Shown here piece by piece: positions 9,504-20,080 of a stretch of 64,000 bases of DNA (the stretch's first letter is position 1; each line of letters opens with the position of its first letter). A model generated the notes under the pieces. It searched no databases and was not told the DNA's origin. It saw only the letters and a list, made by a program, of their open reading frames with translations. The DNA is taken from contig VWRR01000009.1 of assembly GCA_013995675.1 (NCBI GenBank), positions 574,308 to 638,307 of the forward strand, read 5' to 3'. Position numbers and translations under genes: made by a program. This DNA comes from Cyanidiococcus yangmingshanensis. Taxonomy: Eukaryota > Rhodophyta > Bangiophyceae > Cyanidiales > Cyanidiaceae.

Positions 9504-10784
9504 ATGTTTGTGAATGGGGTGCGCAGTGAGCAACCACTGACTTTTGTTGGTCTGAGCGTCTCTGGCTCGGGCACGGTGCTACGGCGTGCGCCGCGCCAGG
9601 CGCTGGTTCGCGTGCAGCGAGCGAGTCGCTCGACAAGTGGCCGGGTGAAGCGGACGAGCGCCGTGCTTGTTCGTCGGCTTCCCGAGGACTGGTTTCAGCT
9701 CCTGGCGACGAGCGCAGCGCTACCAGGTTGTGGTGTTCGGCTTGACGGCCACCGATCGCGGAAACTGGCCGAGTGGCTGCAAGGAGCGCCGCCCAAGTTT
9801 GGCCCGCTCCCTGAAGTCGGTGGGGGAGCCGGCAATGCACGCATAGTTTGGTGGGTGAACCAGGACCAGCGGATTGCAGACAATGCGGCTCTGGCGGAGG
9901 CTGCTCGCTCAAGCCGGGATCGTGCTCGCGGAGGTCTGCTACTGGCCGTCTACACCGGCAGTGTTCGCTCCTGCCAGGTGCGTTGTGCTCTGCGGCACCT
10001 CCGTGAACAGCTCGTTCGTCTAGGGAGCGATCTGTTGGTGCTCCCGGAAGGCGGTGGCGCAGCGCTGGTGTCGTTTGTCGAGCGCCTTCGATGTGAGCAT
10101 CAAATCCAGATCGATCGCATTGTCTACAACCATGCGTTGAATTGGGAAGGAGCGCTTGCGGAGCGAGACATGGTGCATGCAGTGGAGCATGCGAGCTCGC
10201 TTTCGACGGTTCTTGAAGGCCACTGGGCAGGCAACACGCTCTTTGATGAGGAGCTTGTGAGAAAGTTATCGACCAAGGCGAAGGAACGGCGCCTCTCATT
10301 GATGGCGGTAGCCAATGCGATTCGCCAAAAGCGGAACGGCAAGGACTCGTCCTTGGAACTGGAGCCGTCGCCTGAGCGGCTGTCATGTCCGAAGGAGCTG
10401 TGCGCTTTAGCGGAGGCGAGCTGGCAAGAGTTGGGCACCGAGGCGGCACCGCCAGCAGGGCACATGAACCACGGATGCCCGACCGAGTCCACGGCCATGG
10501 GTACCCTGCAGAGGATGGTTCAACCGCTCTGCGAGTCCGTGACTGCGCGCTTCGCTCAGTCCGACCTGGCAGAGTTGAGTCTGGTCCTGAAATCCGCCCT
10601 TGATCTCGGCTGCATTTCGGTGCGTCAGGTTTTGAAACAGGTCGCGCAAGCCTGTCAGGGCTCGTACGAGGGCTACACGTTCTCGGAGATGATCTGGCGC
10701 AGCTACTGGGCGTTCCATATGCATCTCAAGGCATTTGGCACGGTAGAGCCTATCCACTCGGGAAAGGTTTCGGCGTTTTCATGA
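9504..10784 (+). CDS. PHR2-like photolyase/cryptochrome relative lacking most of the FAD domain
   Basis: 426 residues. After about 110 poorly conserved residues (Arg/Ser-rich, possibly a plastid leader) comes a photolyase alpha/beta domain: ARIVWWVNQDQRIADNAAL, LAVYTG, CALRHLREQLVRLGSDLLVL, then IDRIVYNHALNWEGALAERD. The C-terminus keeps only the beginning of the FAD-binding helical region: ALDLGCISVRQVLKQV (the SPxLxxGCISPR motif) and FSEMIWRSYWAFHMHL (the LxWRDFFR motif), then stops. The roughly 200 residues that normally complete the flavin pocket are absent. From memory, plant PHR2 proteins of about 447 residues end at the same place, so this looks like a conserved architecture rather than decay. 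Flavin photochemistry is doubtful. The 3' coding end overlaps the opposing transporter gene by 35 bases. Confidence 0.8.
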   Translation: MFVNGVRSEQPLTFVGLSVSGSGTVLRRAPRQALVRVQRASRSTSGRVKRTSAVLVRRLPEDWFQLLATSAALPGCGVRLDGHRSRKLAEWLQGAPPKFGPLPEVGGGAGNARIVWWVNQDQRIADNAALAEAARSSRDRARGGLLLAVYTGSVRSCQVRCALRHLREQLVRLGSDLLVLPEGGGAALVSFVERLRCEHQIQIDRIVYNHALNWEGALAERDMVHAVEHASSLSTVLEGHWAGNTLFDEELVRKLSTKAKERRLSLMAVANAIRQKRNGKDSSLELEPSPERLSCPKELCALAEASWQELGTEAAPPAGHMNHGCPTESTAMGTLQRMVQPLCESVTARFAQSDLAELSLVLKSALDLGCISVRQVLKQVAQACQGSYEGYTFSEMIWRSYWAFHMHLKAFGTVEPIHSGKVSAFS

Positions 10785-11685
10785 ATTTGGCATGAACGAA
10801 CATTGCGGAACCGAAAGCTGCGAGCGTCAACCCGAAAGCATTCAAGGCCGTAAAATGATACTCCCACAGAATGAAGCCTAAAGCGGTCTGGAGTAAATTC
10901 TTAGTCTGTCCAGCAATCGCCGTCACGAGAGGTGTATTGGTCGCAGTACACCATAGTGTGGTGACGTTCACGGCCAACGCCGACGCCGAGGACAATAAGA
11001 GCGCCGAAGCGAACGCCCAGCCGCGCTGGTTCAGCTGTTCAGCGAGCGCGTCCACGGCATTCGGACGGTCCTCGACACGACGCAGTTCGAAACACCAAGC
11101 CGCCACCAGTGCCATAGGAATGGCGAAAAGGTTTGTATAAAAGGTCATGGTGAGGCTATCTAGCTGGCGACGGCCGAGCCGAGCCGACGCTCGTTTCAAA
11201 GTGACGAGGTAGAGCGCAGTGGCGCAGTTGTTCAGCATAACATAGATATACCCCAGCCAGTCTGCGTTTATCTCGCCGATCGCAGCTAGTACGGAGCCCA
11301 GCGTCATCACGCCAACAGCTCTCTCTACAGCTGCAGTTTCACGTCGTCCAAGGAAGACAGCCTCGAAGATCATCACCGCAACAGCGGAGAGTCGACGAAA
11401 CGCACTGAACATTGGCAAGTTCGCTGACTCGAGGGCAACGAGGCCAGTGAAAACGTTGAGCACAAAGCACGCTGCGACGGCTACCAAGGGCCACCAGCAC
11501 GAAGGCCGTGTTGGAAAGCCGCGCCATACTAGCAATAGGGCAGTGCTGGTGACGATCAGCTGTCCCAGGAGGATCACGAGCGGAAACGGAAAATCAAACG
11601 TCGAGAACACAGCCTTATTCACTAGGACGCCAAGTAGAGATGTTAGTGTGTATAGGGCTGCGCTGATCCAGGGAGATGGGAGCAT
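10750..11685 (-). CDS. Nucleotide-sugar transporter, SLC35/TPT (DMT) family
   Basis: 311 residues with about ten hydrophobic segments and almost no loops, typical of Golgi/ER nucleotide-sugar antiporters. Family marks include GVLVNKAVFSTFDFPFPL near the N-terminus, FTGLVALESANLPMFSAFRR, INADWLGYIYVMLNNCATAL, and TAIAGQTKNLLQTALGF. The pattern is closest to the SLC35D branch (UDP-GlcNAc, UDP-glucuronate or GDP-mannose carriers), but substrate cannot be set from sequence. A UDP-rhamnose pair and an O-mannosyltransferase elsewhere in the window give plausible consumers. The start is a clean ATG. The gene is convergent with, and overlaps, the PHR2-like gene. Confidence 0.85.
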   Translation of the reverse strand: MLPSPWISAALYTLTSLLGVLVNKAVFSTFDFPFPLVILLGQLIVTSTALLLVWRGFPTRPSCWWPLVAVAACFVLNVFTGLVALESANLPMFSAFRRLSAVAVMIFEAVFLGRRETAAVERAVGVMTLGSVLAAIGEINADWLGYIYVMLNNCATALYLVTLKRASARLGRRQLDSLTMTFYTNLFAIPMALVAAWCFELRRVEDRPNAVDALAEQLNQRGWAFASALLLSSASALAVNVTTLWCTATNTPLVTAIAGQTKNLLQTALGFILWEYHFTALNAFGLTLAAFGSAMFVHAKFMKTPKPFPSG

Positions 11686-13021
11686 TCCGCTTGTTCCCTT
11701 TGGTGACCCCGACCGTGCACATGGAAACCAACCCGTGCAGTGCTGGCCTCGTCGAAGGGGAAAGTAGAGACCCGACCGGGTTGCAGCGTTCGCCAGGAAA
11801 CGTCGCCGCCGGGGCGCCCTCCCGCGCCCCTACGCCCTGAGATCATGCGACTCGCCCAGATCGGTGCGGCTGCGAACTTGAAACTAGGCGACGCGCTCTG
11901 AATTTATGGAAGGCTTCACGCACATGGGTTGATGGACAACGGTCTGGGACGTCTTCCGGTACGAGTTTGGGTTGACAAGCGGTTCAAGGTCTGCAAAAGC
12001 GCCCTCCAAGAGGCTAACGCATAGCGGTACAGACGGACTCGGGGTTTCGAGGATAACGCTCGAGGGCGAAGCGCGCGAACGACGTTGAGCGCCACAGATG
12101 TCGCATAGATAGCTGATTCGCAACAGGAGGGAAACAAGTGGCTATCTTCAAATACGACTCAATTCAGACTCAGGCGTACCGCTGGCGAAGATTCTGCTCG
12201 CAGCTCCTACAAAGGACTCGGAGACTATTTAGAGAAACCTGTGCGAGCAGTGTGCTATGCAAAGACCGATACAGTCTCTCTGGTGACCAGCCCTGCTCCG
12301 AGTTGCTACACGACCACCAATAAGGAGGTGTATTATCTGGTCGTGACCCCTTGTCCACACCGGAACCAGCGGGAGAACCCGCAGATCTTGTCACGCACGC
12401 GATCATAAACTCCGTTTATGATTGGCAGCAAGGTATCTCTTTCGAATCCAGAAGATCAGACAAGTATGGACGATGGATCGGACCCGCTCGCCACAAAGCC
12501 GAATTTGGCATCGATCGCACATCTTGCGCCGCGCGCCATCGAATTCGGCATCCATGAAAACAGGGTCCTTGGCCCGCTTCCGAGCGCCCAGATCAGCGTT
12601 TTCCTGAATTCACGGCGAGCGTCTGTGGCGCCAGTGCCATGCGCGCCGCTGCTCCATCGATTCGTGCTGCGGCGGCGCGGCGATGATGACCGTTTGATGG
12701 CACGCCGCCGTCGTCCCTGATCCGAAGATTCTGCAGATACGGTTGTACGTTGGTTCGCTATGACGCCCTATACCGCATCTAGGGCGAAGAAAATGCGGTG
12801 GTTCGTGGAGCTCCGTCGTCAACCCGCCGGCGACCTCGCTGCGAGCATCGACTGCAGCAAATATCTTTCCTCCCAAAGATGGTTGGCGTTATTCGTCTCA
12901 CTAGCGTTGGAAGCACTCTCTTGCCATCTGGGTCTGTAGCAGCTCGGACGTCCAGGTTTTTTGTCAACAACCCCGCTTGATCAAGAGAACCAGGGTTTGA
13001 GCTGCACGCTGTACACTCATC
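11686..13021. other. Divergent intergenic region
   Basis: Separates the starts of the nucleotide-sugar transporter (-) and phosphate transporter (+). Only short inconsistent frames were seen. It presumably contains both promoters, but I could not point to a motif. Confidence 0.4.
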
Positions 13022-14936
13022 ATGGCGGACGGCGAGCATTACGACGTTACGGAGGAGGAGCGGCAGCAGTATGCCACTGCCGTGCGGACTAGTTTCCGCG
13101 ACTCTGCTGCATATGCTCCAATCATGTTTGGCTCGGGCGTTATCCTTGCATACGATAGTGATGTGGAGACAGATGAAACTGGGAAGCCAGTTGCCTCTGG
13201 TCCGAAAGAGATACCTCCACGGTCGGACGGAGGCATCCTGGGTTTCGCGCGCTATATGGCAGCGTCGATGTTCACGGGCATTGGTATCTTTCTAGAAGGA
13301 TGGTTTACCGTGAACACCGGCCAGGTGAAGACCGCATGGACAAATGCTTATCCGACCTGCTTTGGAACGAAGCCGTTGCCAGGGACAACATGTACCGGCT
13401 TGGCTGGGAGTACGTGCACAACTGGAACCCAGAAGGCGAACACGTATTCTATCTTTGCTGGTTTTATGGTAGGTATGCTGTTCTTCGGGCTTCTCGGTGA
13501 TCGCATCGGTCGACGAATTTCGATGCTCTTTACGGTCTCGACCTACTTTGTCAGTTCGATCATCATCACTTTTGCGATCTCCCAGTCAGCGAACACGATT
13601 TTTGTCGTTTTCGCGATTTTCTACGCCCTCTTTGGCTTTGGTATCGGCGGAGAGTATCCGTTGACGGCATCAGTGGCGGCTGAGAAGCGTGCAACGCGGG
13701 TCATGCAAGAGACTGGTGGCGAGGGCGAATCCACAATCTACTTTACGGATGCACTTGCGCGGCAGCGCGCCCGGGCTGACGAACGTGCGCGGACTGCACG
13801 TCGTGGTGAGACCATCGCATTGGCCTTTTCGATGCAGGGTGTTGGTGTCGTGCTTGGCAGCGTTCTCCTGCTGATTGAATTCGCGATCTCGAAGCAGAAT
13901 TCGCCGAACACGGATCTGGCGCTGATCCCGACCTACAACAATTGTGCGGGCTACTCTACGCAGGCACTGAACTATGTTTGGCGCTCTTACTACGGTATTG
14001 GAGCGTTCTTGATTCTCCTGACGTTGCTGTATCGCTTCCTTATTCTGCGCGAGAACGAGATCTACCTGAGTGCGAAGCGTCGTCGTGATACACGCGAGAC
14101 ATCGGAGGGCCTGACCATCTTTGGGCGGATGAACCGTCACTACAAGTACATCTTCTCGTTCTATTGGTCACGTTTGTTGGCAACATGTCTGGGTTGGTTC
14201 ATTAACGATGTCTCTTTCTACGGAAACGGTCTGTACTCGGGTCCGATCTTCTCTGCTTTGGTGCCAGACAACAATCTTATTGTGATCAACGGATACATTC
14301 TGTTGAAGAACACGGTAGCCTTGATTGGGTACTTCATCTCTGCCTTTATTATTGACCGGAAGTGGTGCGGACGTGTTCGTTTGCAGATCTTCGGTTTCTT
14401 CTGGGAGGCAGTGTTCTTCTTCATTACAGCGGGCGCGTATGTGCAAATGAAAGACAACTCGCCACGTGCGCTTCTGTTCGTCTATATTATGACGAGTTTC
14501 TTCACCCAAGTTGGCCCGAATGTTACGACATATGTCGTGTCTGGGGAGTTGTACCCGACCGTTGTTCGCAGCACGTGTCACGGGACTGTCCGCATTCAGC
14601 GGCAAAGCAGGCGCTTTGATCTCAACTGCCGCTTTCAAGACGAAGACAACGAATGATATCCGCACGGTGTTCTGGGTGAACGCAGCATTGAGTATTTTCG
14701 GTGCTGTGTTCACCTGGATCTTCTTGCCGGACGCGACGAATCTCTCGCTCTATGAGTATGATTTGCAGTGGGAGCTCCTCACCAAGGGCCGTCTTGACGA
14801 GTACGGAGGCGAGGGAATCAACCCGAAACATCTCTCACCATTCGAGCGCTGGACTGGCCGTGGCAAGAACTACCAACCCGGATGGTTGGTGCGCTTCCGC
14901 AACGAAGAGCTGCAACGCACCGGAAAGGGCGCCTGA
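13022..14936 (+). CDS. Phosphate transporter (PHS/Pho84-like MFS), apparent +1 frameshift near the C-terminus
   Basis: Plasma-membrane proton- or sodium-coupled phosphate uptake is the expected role. Frame 2 gives residues 1 to about 520: an acidic N-terminus, GLLGDRIGRRISMLF between helices 2 and 3 (the MFS loop motif), FGFGIGGEYPLTASVAAEKR (the PHS signature), a central charged loop, RGETIALAFSMQGVGVVLGS, and SGELYPTVVRSTCHG. The next expected residues, LSAFSGKAGALISTAAF, continue in frame 3 to a stop at 14936, adding a last transmembrane helix and a charged tail (LPDATNLSLYEYDLQWE). One surplus A at about 14585 explains the switch; without it the family motif CHGLSAFSGKAG is continuous. 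A sequence error or a recent mutation is likely. Confidence 0.88.
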
Positions 14937-16789
14937 ACGATTGGAAACACGGCGGTTTGAAAGCATGCGATCGATCGATGGTCGTATGCTTTCAATGGTT
15001 TCGGCATCTGGGCCGGCTTTACATTTGGAAGGAACGAGACGACTGGCAGTTTGCATTGCGGGAAAAGTGACACACATGGAGATGATACGGAAAGCGTCTT
15101 GGTTCAACGATAAAATTCTCCTTTTTGCTGGAAAATTCTTTGGACACTTTGGCGTAAATCTCACGAGACGAGCTTTAGGGTGCTCGCGATGGCACCAGGA
15201 TTGGGGTGCGTCTCCGTATCCATTTCAAATGTGGTACAGTTTGGTCGCAGACTGCATTCTTCACCGGAACTATAGGCCTCTCGTTGACTGGGCGATGAGA
15301 CTCTATCGATGAACATGGAGAAAAAGCTCAATAGACAAATCAAACAGCTCACCTTTGATGCTTTTCCCGGACGCTTCAATTTCGCAATGGCAGTTTGGTA
15401 AAAAGAGTATTGTTGGCATTCTCGTTCTGGCGCCGAAATTTCCGAAAGGTTGAGCCCGAGATTCAGCTCGTAAGCTGCCGGAATTTTGTGTGTTCATTTA
15501 TGGTAGTATTGAGGGTGCTGGTGCTCGGAGGGATGTTAGGGCATCTAGCGCCGCAGTGATTTCGACCTGGGTGAACGGGCGACTCAAGCCGAGTCGGGCA
15601 TTCGGGATATATCCTCCCAAAGCTCCGTCTCGATGCACACGACCCCGAGTCATGTTGTAATTCGGCTTGAAAGCTCCCAGAATCAGCACAGTAGCATGGA
15701 CAAGGACGATAGCCGAAATGCAAGGCGTTGGTTGATGCACCGGGTTCGTCGGCGGATCGAAATACGCTCATGAATTCTACAACACAACCAGGCGGTGCAT
15801 GCAAGCCTGTACCTTGACGAAAACTCGTTTCAAGTCGAGCTTCACTGTCGCACAGCACGTCTTGAGGTGGCGGCGCGTCAACAAGAACATTTATTTGACG
15901 AATTCGCCGGCACTGCACTCGACTCGTCTCCGAGAGGTATTCATTGAGATGATCTATTCAGGATGCTTTCTTCGATTTCTGACAAGGCAGATTGTTCTAC
16001 AACAATCGATGAACCAGCATAGGCGGTTGCTTTTCTATTCAAAACAAATCTTGACAGTCCGCTTTTTACGCGTATTCGTTTCGCCAATGATCTGCGCTTG
16101 GCCTGAGCAGTCCGTTCACCGTATCTCCAACGATTACTGGTTGGTGGCGTTGCCAGCGACGTGACATTCACGTGACCTGCATCGCCGGCCTGGACAAACA
16201 GACTCTGTTCCATCAGTCGCCCATGCAGAAGCGCCTCTTGCGCCGAAAGAATCACTGGGCAAGATCGAGATCGACCAAAGTTTGCACTTGATCGTTCGAT
16301 AGATCCTTCGATTGAGCGAATAAGCGAGCGACACCACCGTTCCAGGAATGATCGCGCTCCCTTTCGCCAACTGCCCCTCGCATCTGTAAAGCATCTGCGT
16401 CATATCAGCAAGGAACGCAGCGCTTCAGTCGCGCGTCCATCGGTCGGCGCGGATACGAGATACGCGATTGGCGCAGAAACGCGCGCGAACGATGGCGTAG
16501 CGACGCGCAACCACGAAAGCGTCGCGGCACGCGCATCGATCCGTTTCCAGGCGCATTCGCGGAGACCGCTGTCTGACGCCAACGAGCGGTGCATCGCGCT
16601 GCGGATCGATACGCGCTCCCTGATGGCTCGCTGCGGGATTGCATCGTTGAGAGCTTGGATCAGGCATGAACGTTGGTGCTTGTTCGACTTGGTTTGAACT
16701 TGCCGGCGTCTGGTTCTGGTTTCAAAGGTCGAAGGAAAGGAAGAGCGTTCATAAACCTTACTTGTTTCCGCACTGTATAAAGGGGCGCC
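14937..16789. other. 1.85-kb intergenic region, no recognisable gene
   Basis: Short frames on both strands without domain-like sequence. An Arg-rich GC patch spans 16420-16640. It ends with the promoter of the hydrolase gene. Confidence 0.45.
16776..16781 (+). promoter_or_regulatory. TATA box of the alpha/beta hydrolase gene
   Basis: TATAAA within CACTGTATAAAGGGG. It lies only 14 bases before the first in-frame ATG (16790). If used with the usual 25-30 base spacing, transcription would begin near 16805 and skip that ATG. Confidence 0.45.
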
Positions 16790-18040
16790 ATGTTCGTTGG
16801 AGCGTACGCCCCCGGAACGAATCACTCGTCGACTCGGTCGTTGGCGAGCACTCGTTCGAGGCGTCCTTTTCGGGCGTTACCGAAACGAGCGTTTCGACTT
16901 GAGTCGGTGAGTGTTCGGGCACTCCCAGGGCGACTGACCCAGGAGCGCCTGTGGCGTGGCTGGACGGCACGCTTGGCTGCCATGGAACTGTTCACTAGGC
17001 TTGTGCTGGAGCGATTTCCAGAGGTCGTCGAGAGTCGACTGGCCGTGAATGGACTCGTGCGACATTTTCGTCGGGCTCAACATACGTGCGGCACCTTGGT
17101 AGTAATTCACGGGATTAACCCTAGAGGAGCGTTTGATTTGCGTCTAGAGCACGTGGCGAAAGCTTTTGCGGCGATCGGGTTCGACGTCTATATGCCGAAC
17201 ATCCCGGCGCTGGAGCAGCTTCTAGTTCAGCCTTCTGGCATCGACCAAATTGAAGAGTTGGTGTTGAATCTCACCTGTGATCCCAAGTACTGTCCGGATG
17301 GAAAACTGAGCCTTTTTGGTGCGTCCATCAGCGGGGCGATGTCGCTCATTGCGGCGACGCGTCCCAGCGTCCGCGAGCGAATCAAGGCGGTCTGTGTGGT
17401 GGGTGGCTTTGCGAGCACAGCCACCGTGAGCCAGAAGATTCTTGCGCTGCCCCCGGATGCTGATGATTATGGACGCAATGTCATGTTCTATAATTTCCTG
17501 GAGCACGCACTAGGGCCGAATGAAGCGCTGAAACGAGCTTTTTATTTGGCCATTCACGACAATCATTTTCTGCGACGTGGCTCAGAACGCGAAGAGCTAC
17601 CACGCTATCTCCAGCAGGTACATCCGTCGGTGTCCGCGCTCTATTGGCGACTGCAGAACGATGTCGAGTACCGGATGCAGATCGCTGAGCAGGTCATGGA
17701 CAAGACTGCAGACTTGATGCGCGCACTGAGCCCGGTGGAGTATGTGCACAAGCTCCGTTGTCGCCATATCGCGCTCGTCCATGGCAAGTACGATGAGGTG
17801 GTTCCCGTCTCTGAGGCTGAACTGCTGTACACGAGATTGCGAGCGGCAGGGATCGAGACGGAGCTCTGCATGACAGGATTCATTGGGCATGGCGACAAAT
17901 TGGTGCCGCCGGACTCGCCCGTAGTCGTGCTGCAGGATGCTTTGCGTATGGTGGAAACGTGGGCATCTTTTATAGAAGTTGCTGCCGACAAAGAGGACAA
18001 AAAACAGGTTCGTTTAGCCGTGCTGGATGCGGCTCTGTAA
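16790..18040 (+). CDS. Alpha/beta-hydrolase family protein
   Basis: A 416-residue frame. The hydrolase fold starts near residue 95 (GTLVVIHGINPRG, the oxyanion-hole HG). The nucleophile is in FGASISGAMSL (GxSxxG). The acid is in LVHGKYDEVVP and the His in FIGHGDKLVP, so the triad is complete. A lid-like insertion of about 100 residues, including FLRRGSEREELPRYLQQVHP, sits between nucleophile and acid. Residues 1-64 are Ser/Arg/Ala-rich and could be an organellar leader. However, the TATA box at 16776 argues that translation begins at the ATG at 16982, giving 352 residues; there is no other ATG between about 16805 and that point. Substrate is unknown. Confidence 0.8.
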   Translation: MFVGAYAPGTNHSSTRSLASTRSRRPFRALPKRAFRLESVSVRALPGRLTQERLWRGWTARLAAMELFTRLVLERFPEVVESRLAVNGLVRHFRRAQHTCGTLVVIHGINPRGAFDLRLEHVAKAFAAIGFDVYMPNIPALEQLLVQPSGIDQIEELVLNLTCDPKYCPDGKLSLFGASISGAMSLIAATRPSVRERIKAVCVVGGFASTATVSQKILALPPDADDYGRNVMFYNFLEHALGPNEALKRAFYLAIHDNHFLRRGSEREELPRYLQQVHPSVSALYWRLQNDVEYRMQIAEQVMDKTADLMRALSPVEYVHKLRCRHIALVHGKYDEVVPVSEAELLYTRLRAAGIETELCMTGFIGHGDKLVPPDSPVVVLQDALRMVETWASFIEVAADKEDKKQVRLAVLDAAL

Positions 18041-18646
18041 GATAGCGATGGTGCCTGGTGTAAAGCAACACGAATGACGAAATTGGATTCGCCGAGTGCT
18101 TCGAGCGACTTGATCGAAGGAGGACCAGGTTCTGAAGTGGCCGACAACGTTTGACCCGAGAATGTCACCAATTCGTATCGAGGTCAGCTTCCATACCGAG
18201 CTCTTTAGGGCGCCACCATGTTTATCATGTAGAGAGGGCGCACGCCTTGGAAGCGCTGCGATCACGCCAGACCAAAGAGACGGCAGGCATCTCCTTGACA
18301 TTGAGACCAGTCGTTGACCGACAAGCCAGGCTATTGAGCGCGTCCGTTGACAGCCTTTCGGTCAAAGCAGGATTGAATCTCTGATACCAAACAGCAGGTT
18401 TTCAGTGGAGAGGTGCCCATGCTCGACATGATCCTCAACGAAAGCACGCAAGCAAGACATATTTCAGGCTGCTCGCCATTGCAATCGGGGAGTATCTCAA
18501 ACTGATCAGTGCCGATAGAAACGTCGAAGCACTCGATGGCGCCCATACATCGACGCGTTCAGGATAATGTGCGCTTGGTGTGTCTCTGATTGCGACGAAC
18601 GAGCGATCACTTGAAGCCAAATCAGCATCCGGCGAAGTTGGACGGT
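18041..18646. other. Convergent intergenic spacer
   Basis: Lies between the 3' ends of the hydrolase (+) and E2 (-) genes. No gene or structured element recognised. Confidence 0.5.
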
Positions 18647-20080
18647 TTATTCTAGCATGGATAAGGGTTCCTGGAGACACTGCTGAAACCGGGCCATGAA
18701 CTGGGCGCCGACGGCGCCATCAACGACTCGATGATCGAAGGAGGCAGTCGCAAGCGCAAAAGTGCCAAGTTGAAATGCCCCATCCGATCGAGGGATGATG
18801 CGCTGCTCGGGTTTGCCTACCACAATCATCGCCGCATGAGGTGGAACAATGATCGCCATTTCCTGCAAGACGTGCTGGTTCCAGGCGAAGCCGATCGTGC
18901 CCAACGAGTCCGAAGCGTTCTTTGAGTCTCCCGATTCCTGTTGGCCAGTTCGCACATGATGAATCTGTCGCAGGCCGATGGCGTGTGCACCGGGGACGAC
19001 GCAGTGGGGGGTTCGCGGATCGCTCGGCAGTACGAGCACATCCACATCGGCGTATTCTCGAATGCTCGTTCCCAGGAAGGATGCATTCACTTGCGGCACT
19101 TGCCTGGCAGCGACCGCGAGTGCTTTGATCAAAACATCCTCCAGCTCTATGGGCTCCTCCTTGGAGCGCTCATGCCGTCCCTCAAGCGACGATAACCAGA
19201 CATGGACTTTGTCGAGTTGTATTTCCGTGACGAGTTGATAATGCGGAATGCTTCTTTTCGACTGGATAAAAAGCTCAAGTGGCAGTTGCTGTATCGCTGG
19301 GTGCGAGGCAAGTTCGAGTGCCGCTTCCAAGTCTGCGGCCACAATGCGTCCGTGGGGTCCTGTTCCCTGCACGCCAGTCATGTCGATCCCACGTTCCGTG
19401 GCAATCTTGCGGGCATATGGCGATGCCAACATGCGGTTCGTTCTCGGATCCATAGCGCTCGCACGAGCAACGTCTGGAGTAGCACGAGCAGTCGCGGCAA
19501 CAGGGGCGGGGCGTTGAGCCTCAAGACCGGACGCTGATCCAGCGCTGCTCGCCGGTGACGAGGGCGTTATCGACGACGGCTGTGGTGGCGGCTCCGCACG
19601 GTGTCCCGTCGAAGTCATCGTTGTCGGCTTCTCGGCTGTGGCGCCGCCTTCCCAGTCTTCGGGCTCGATGCGCGCCTCCCGCAGTTTTGGCACATCGGAT
19701 TCCTCCTCGGCTAGGAGCGCGATGAGCGCACCGACCGGGACGTCCTGTGCTCCAGCCGGAACCAGAATCCTGGCCAGAACGCCGTCATCTTGGGATTCGA
19801 ACTCGACGGTGGCTTTATCAGTTTCGATCTCGGCGAGCACATCTCCAGGTGAAACGGTTTCGCCCTCCTTCTTCACCCAGTTCACTAAGTTTCCCTGTTT
19901 CATCGTCGGCGAAAGCGCTGGCATTCGAATTTTGACGTGCGGTGGAAGATCTACACCCGAAGCGGCAAAAGATCTCCAATGCATCCAGGGCCTCAGGTGC
20001 CCCGCGAAGCACAGCCAGCGGCTTGGGGGCGCTAGTCGGCTCGCCGAGCGAGCGACTCGTGCTGCGACTCCAGCGCTCAT
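18647..20080 (-). CDS. Dihydrolipoamide acetyltransferase (E2), pyruvate dehydrogenase type, divergent active site
   Basis: 477 residues. An Arg/Ser-rich, acid-free start of about 42 residues suggests a mitochondrial presequence. One lipoyl domain spans about 48-125, with the lipoylated Lys89 in EIETDKATVEFES. A Pro/Ala/Ser linker follows. The E1/E3-binding domain is about 219-254 (ASPYARKIATERGIDMTGVQ, GTGPHGRI). The acyltransferase domain is short: SKRSIPHYQLVTEIQL, VNASFLGTSIRE, and the catalytic His450 in FDHRVVDGAVGAQF. The segment that normally reads GGTFTISNLGMFG is LGTIGFAWNQHV here, so the transition-state Ser is missing, and the stretch before it is about 15-20 residues short. It may be a divergent E2 or an E3-binding-protein-like paralogue. 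A TATA-like run lies about 60 bases upstream. Confidence 0.88.
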   Translation of the reverse strand: MSAGVAARVARSASRLAPPSRWLCFAGHLRPWMHWRSFAASGVDLPPHVKIRMPALSPTMKQGNLVNWVKKEGETVSPGDVLAEIETDKATVEFESQDDGVLARILVPAGAQDVPVGALIALLAEEESDVPKLREARIEPEDWEGGATAEKPTTMTSTGHRAEPPPQPSSITPSSPASSAGSASGLEAQRPAPVAATARATPDVARASAMDPRTNRMLASPYARKIATERGIDMTGVQGTGPHGRIVAADLEAALELASHPAIQQLPLELFIQSKRSIPHYQLVTEIQLDKVHVWLSSLEGRHERSKEEPIELEDVLIKALAVAARQVPQVNASFLGTSIREYADVDVLVLPSDPRTPHCVVPGAHAIGLRQIHHVRTGQQESGDSKNASDSLGTIGFAWNQHVLQEMAIIVPPHAAMIVVGKPEQRIIPRSDGAFQLGTFALATASFDHRVVDGAVGAQFMARFQQCLQEPLSMLE

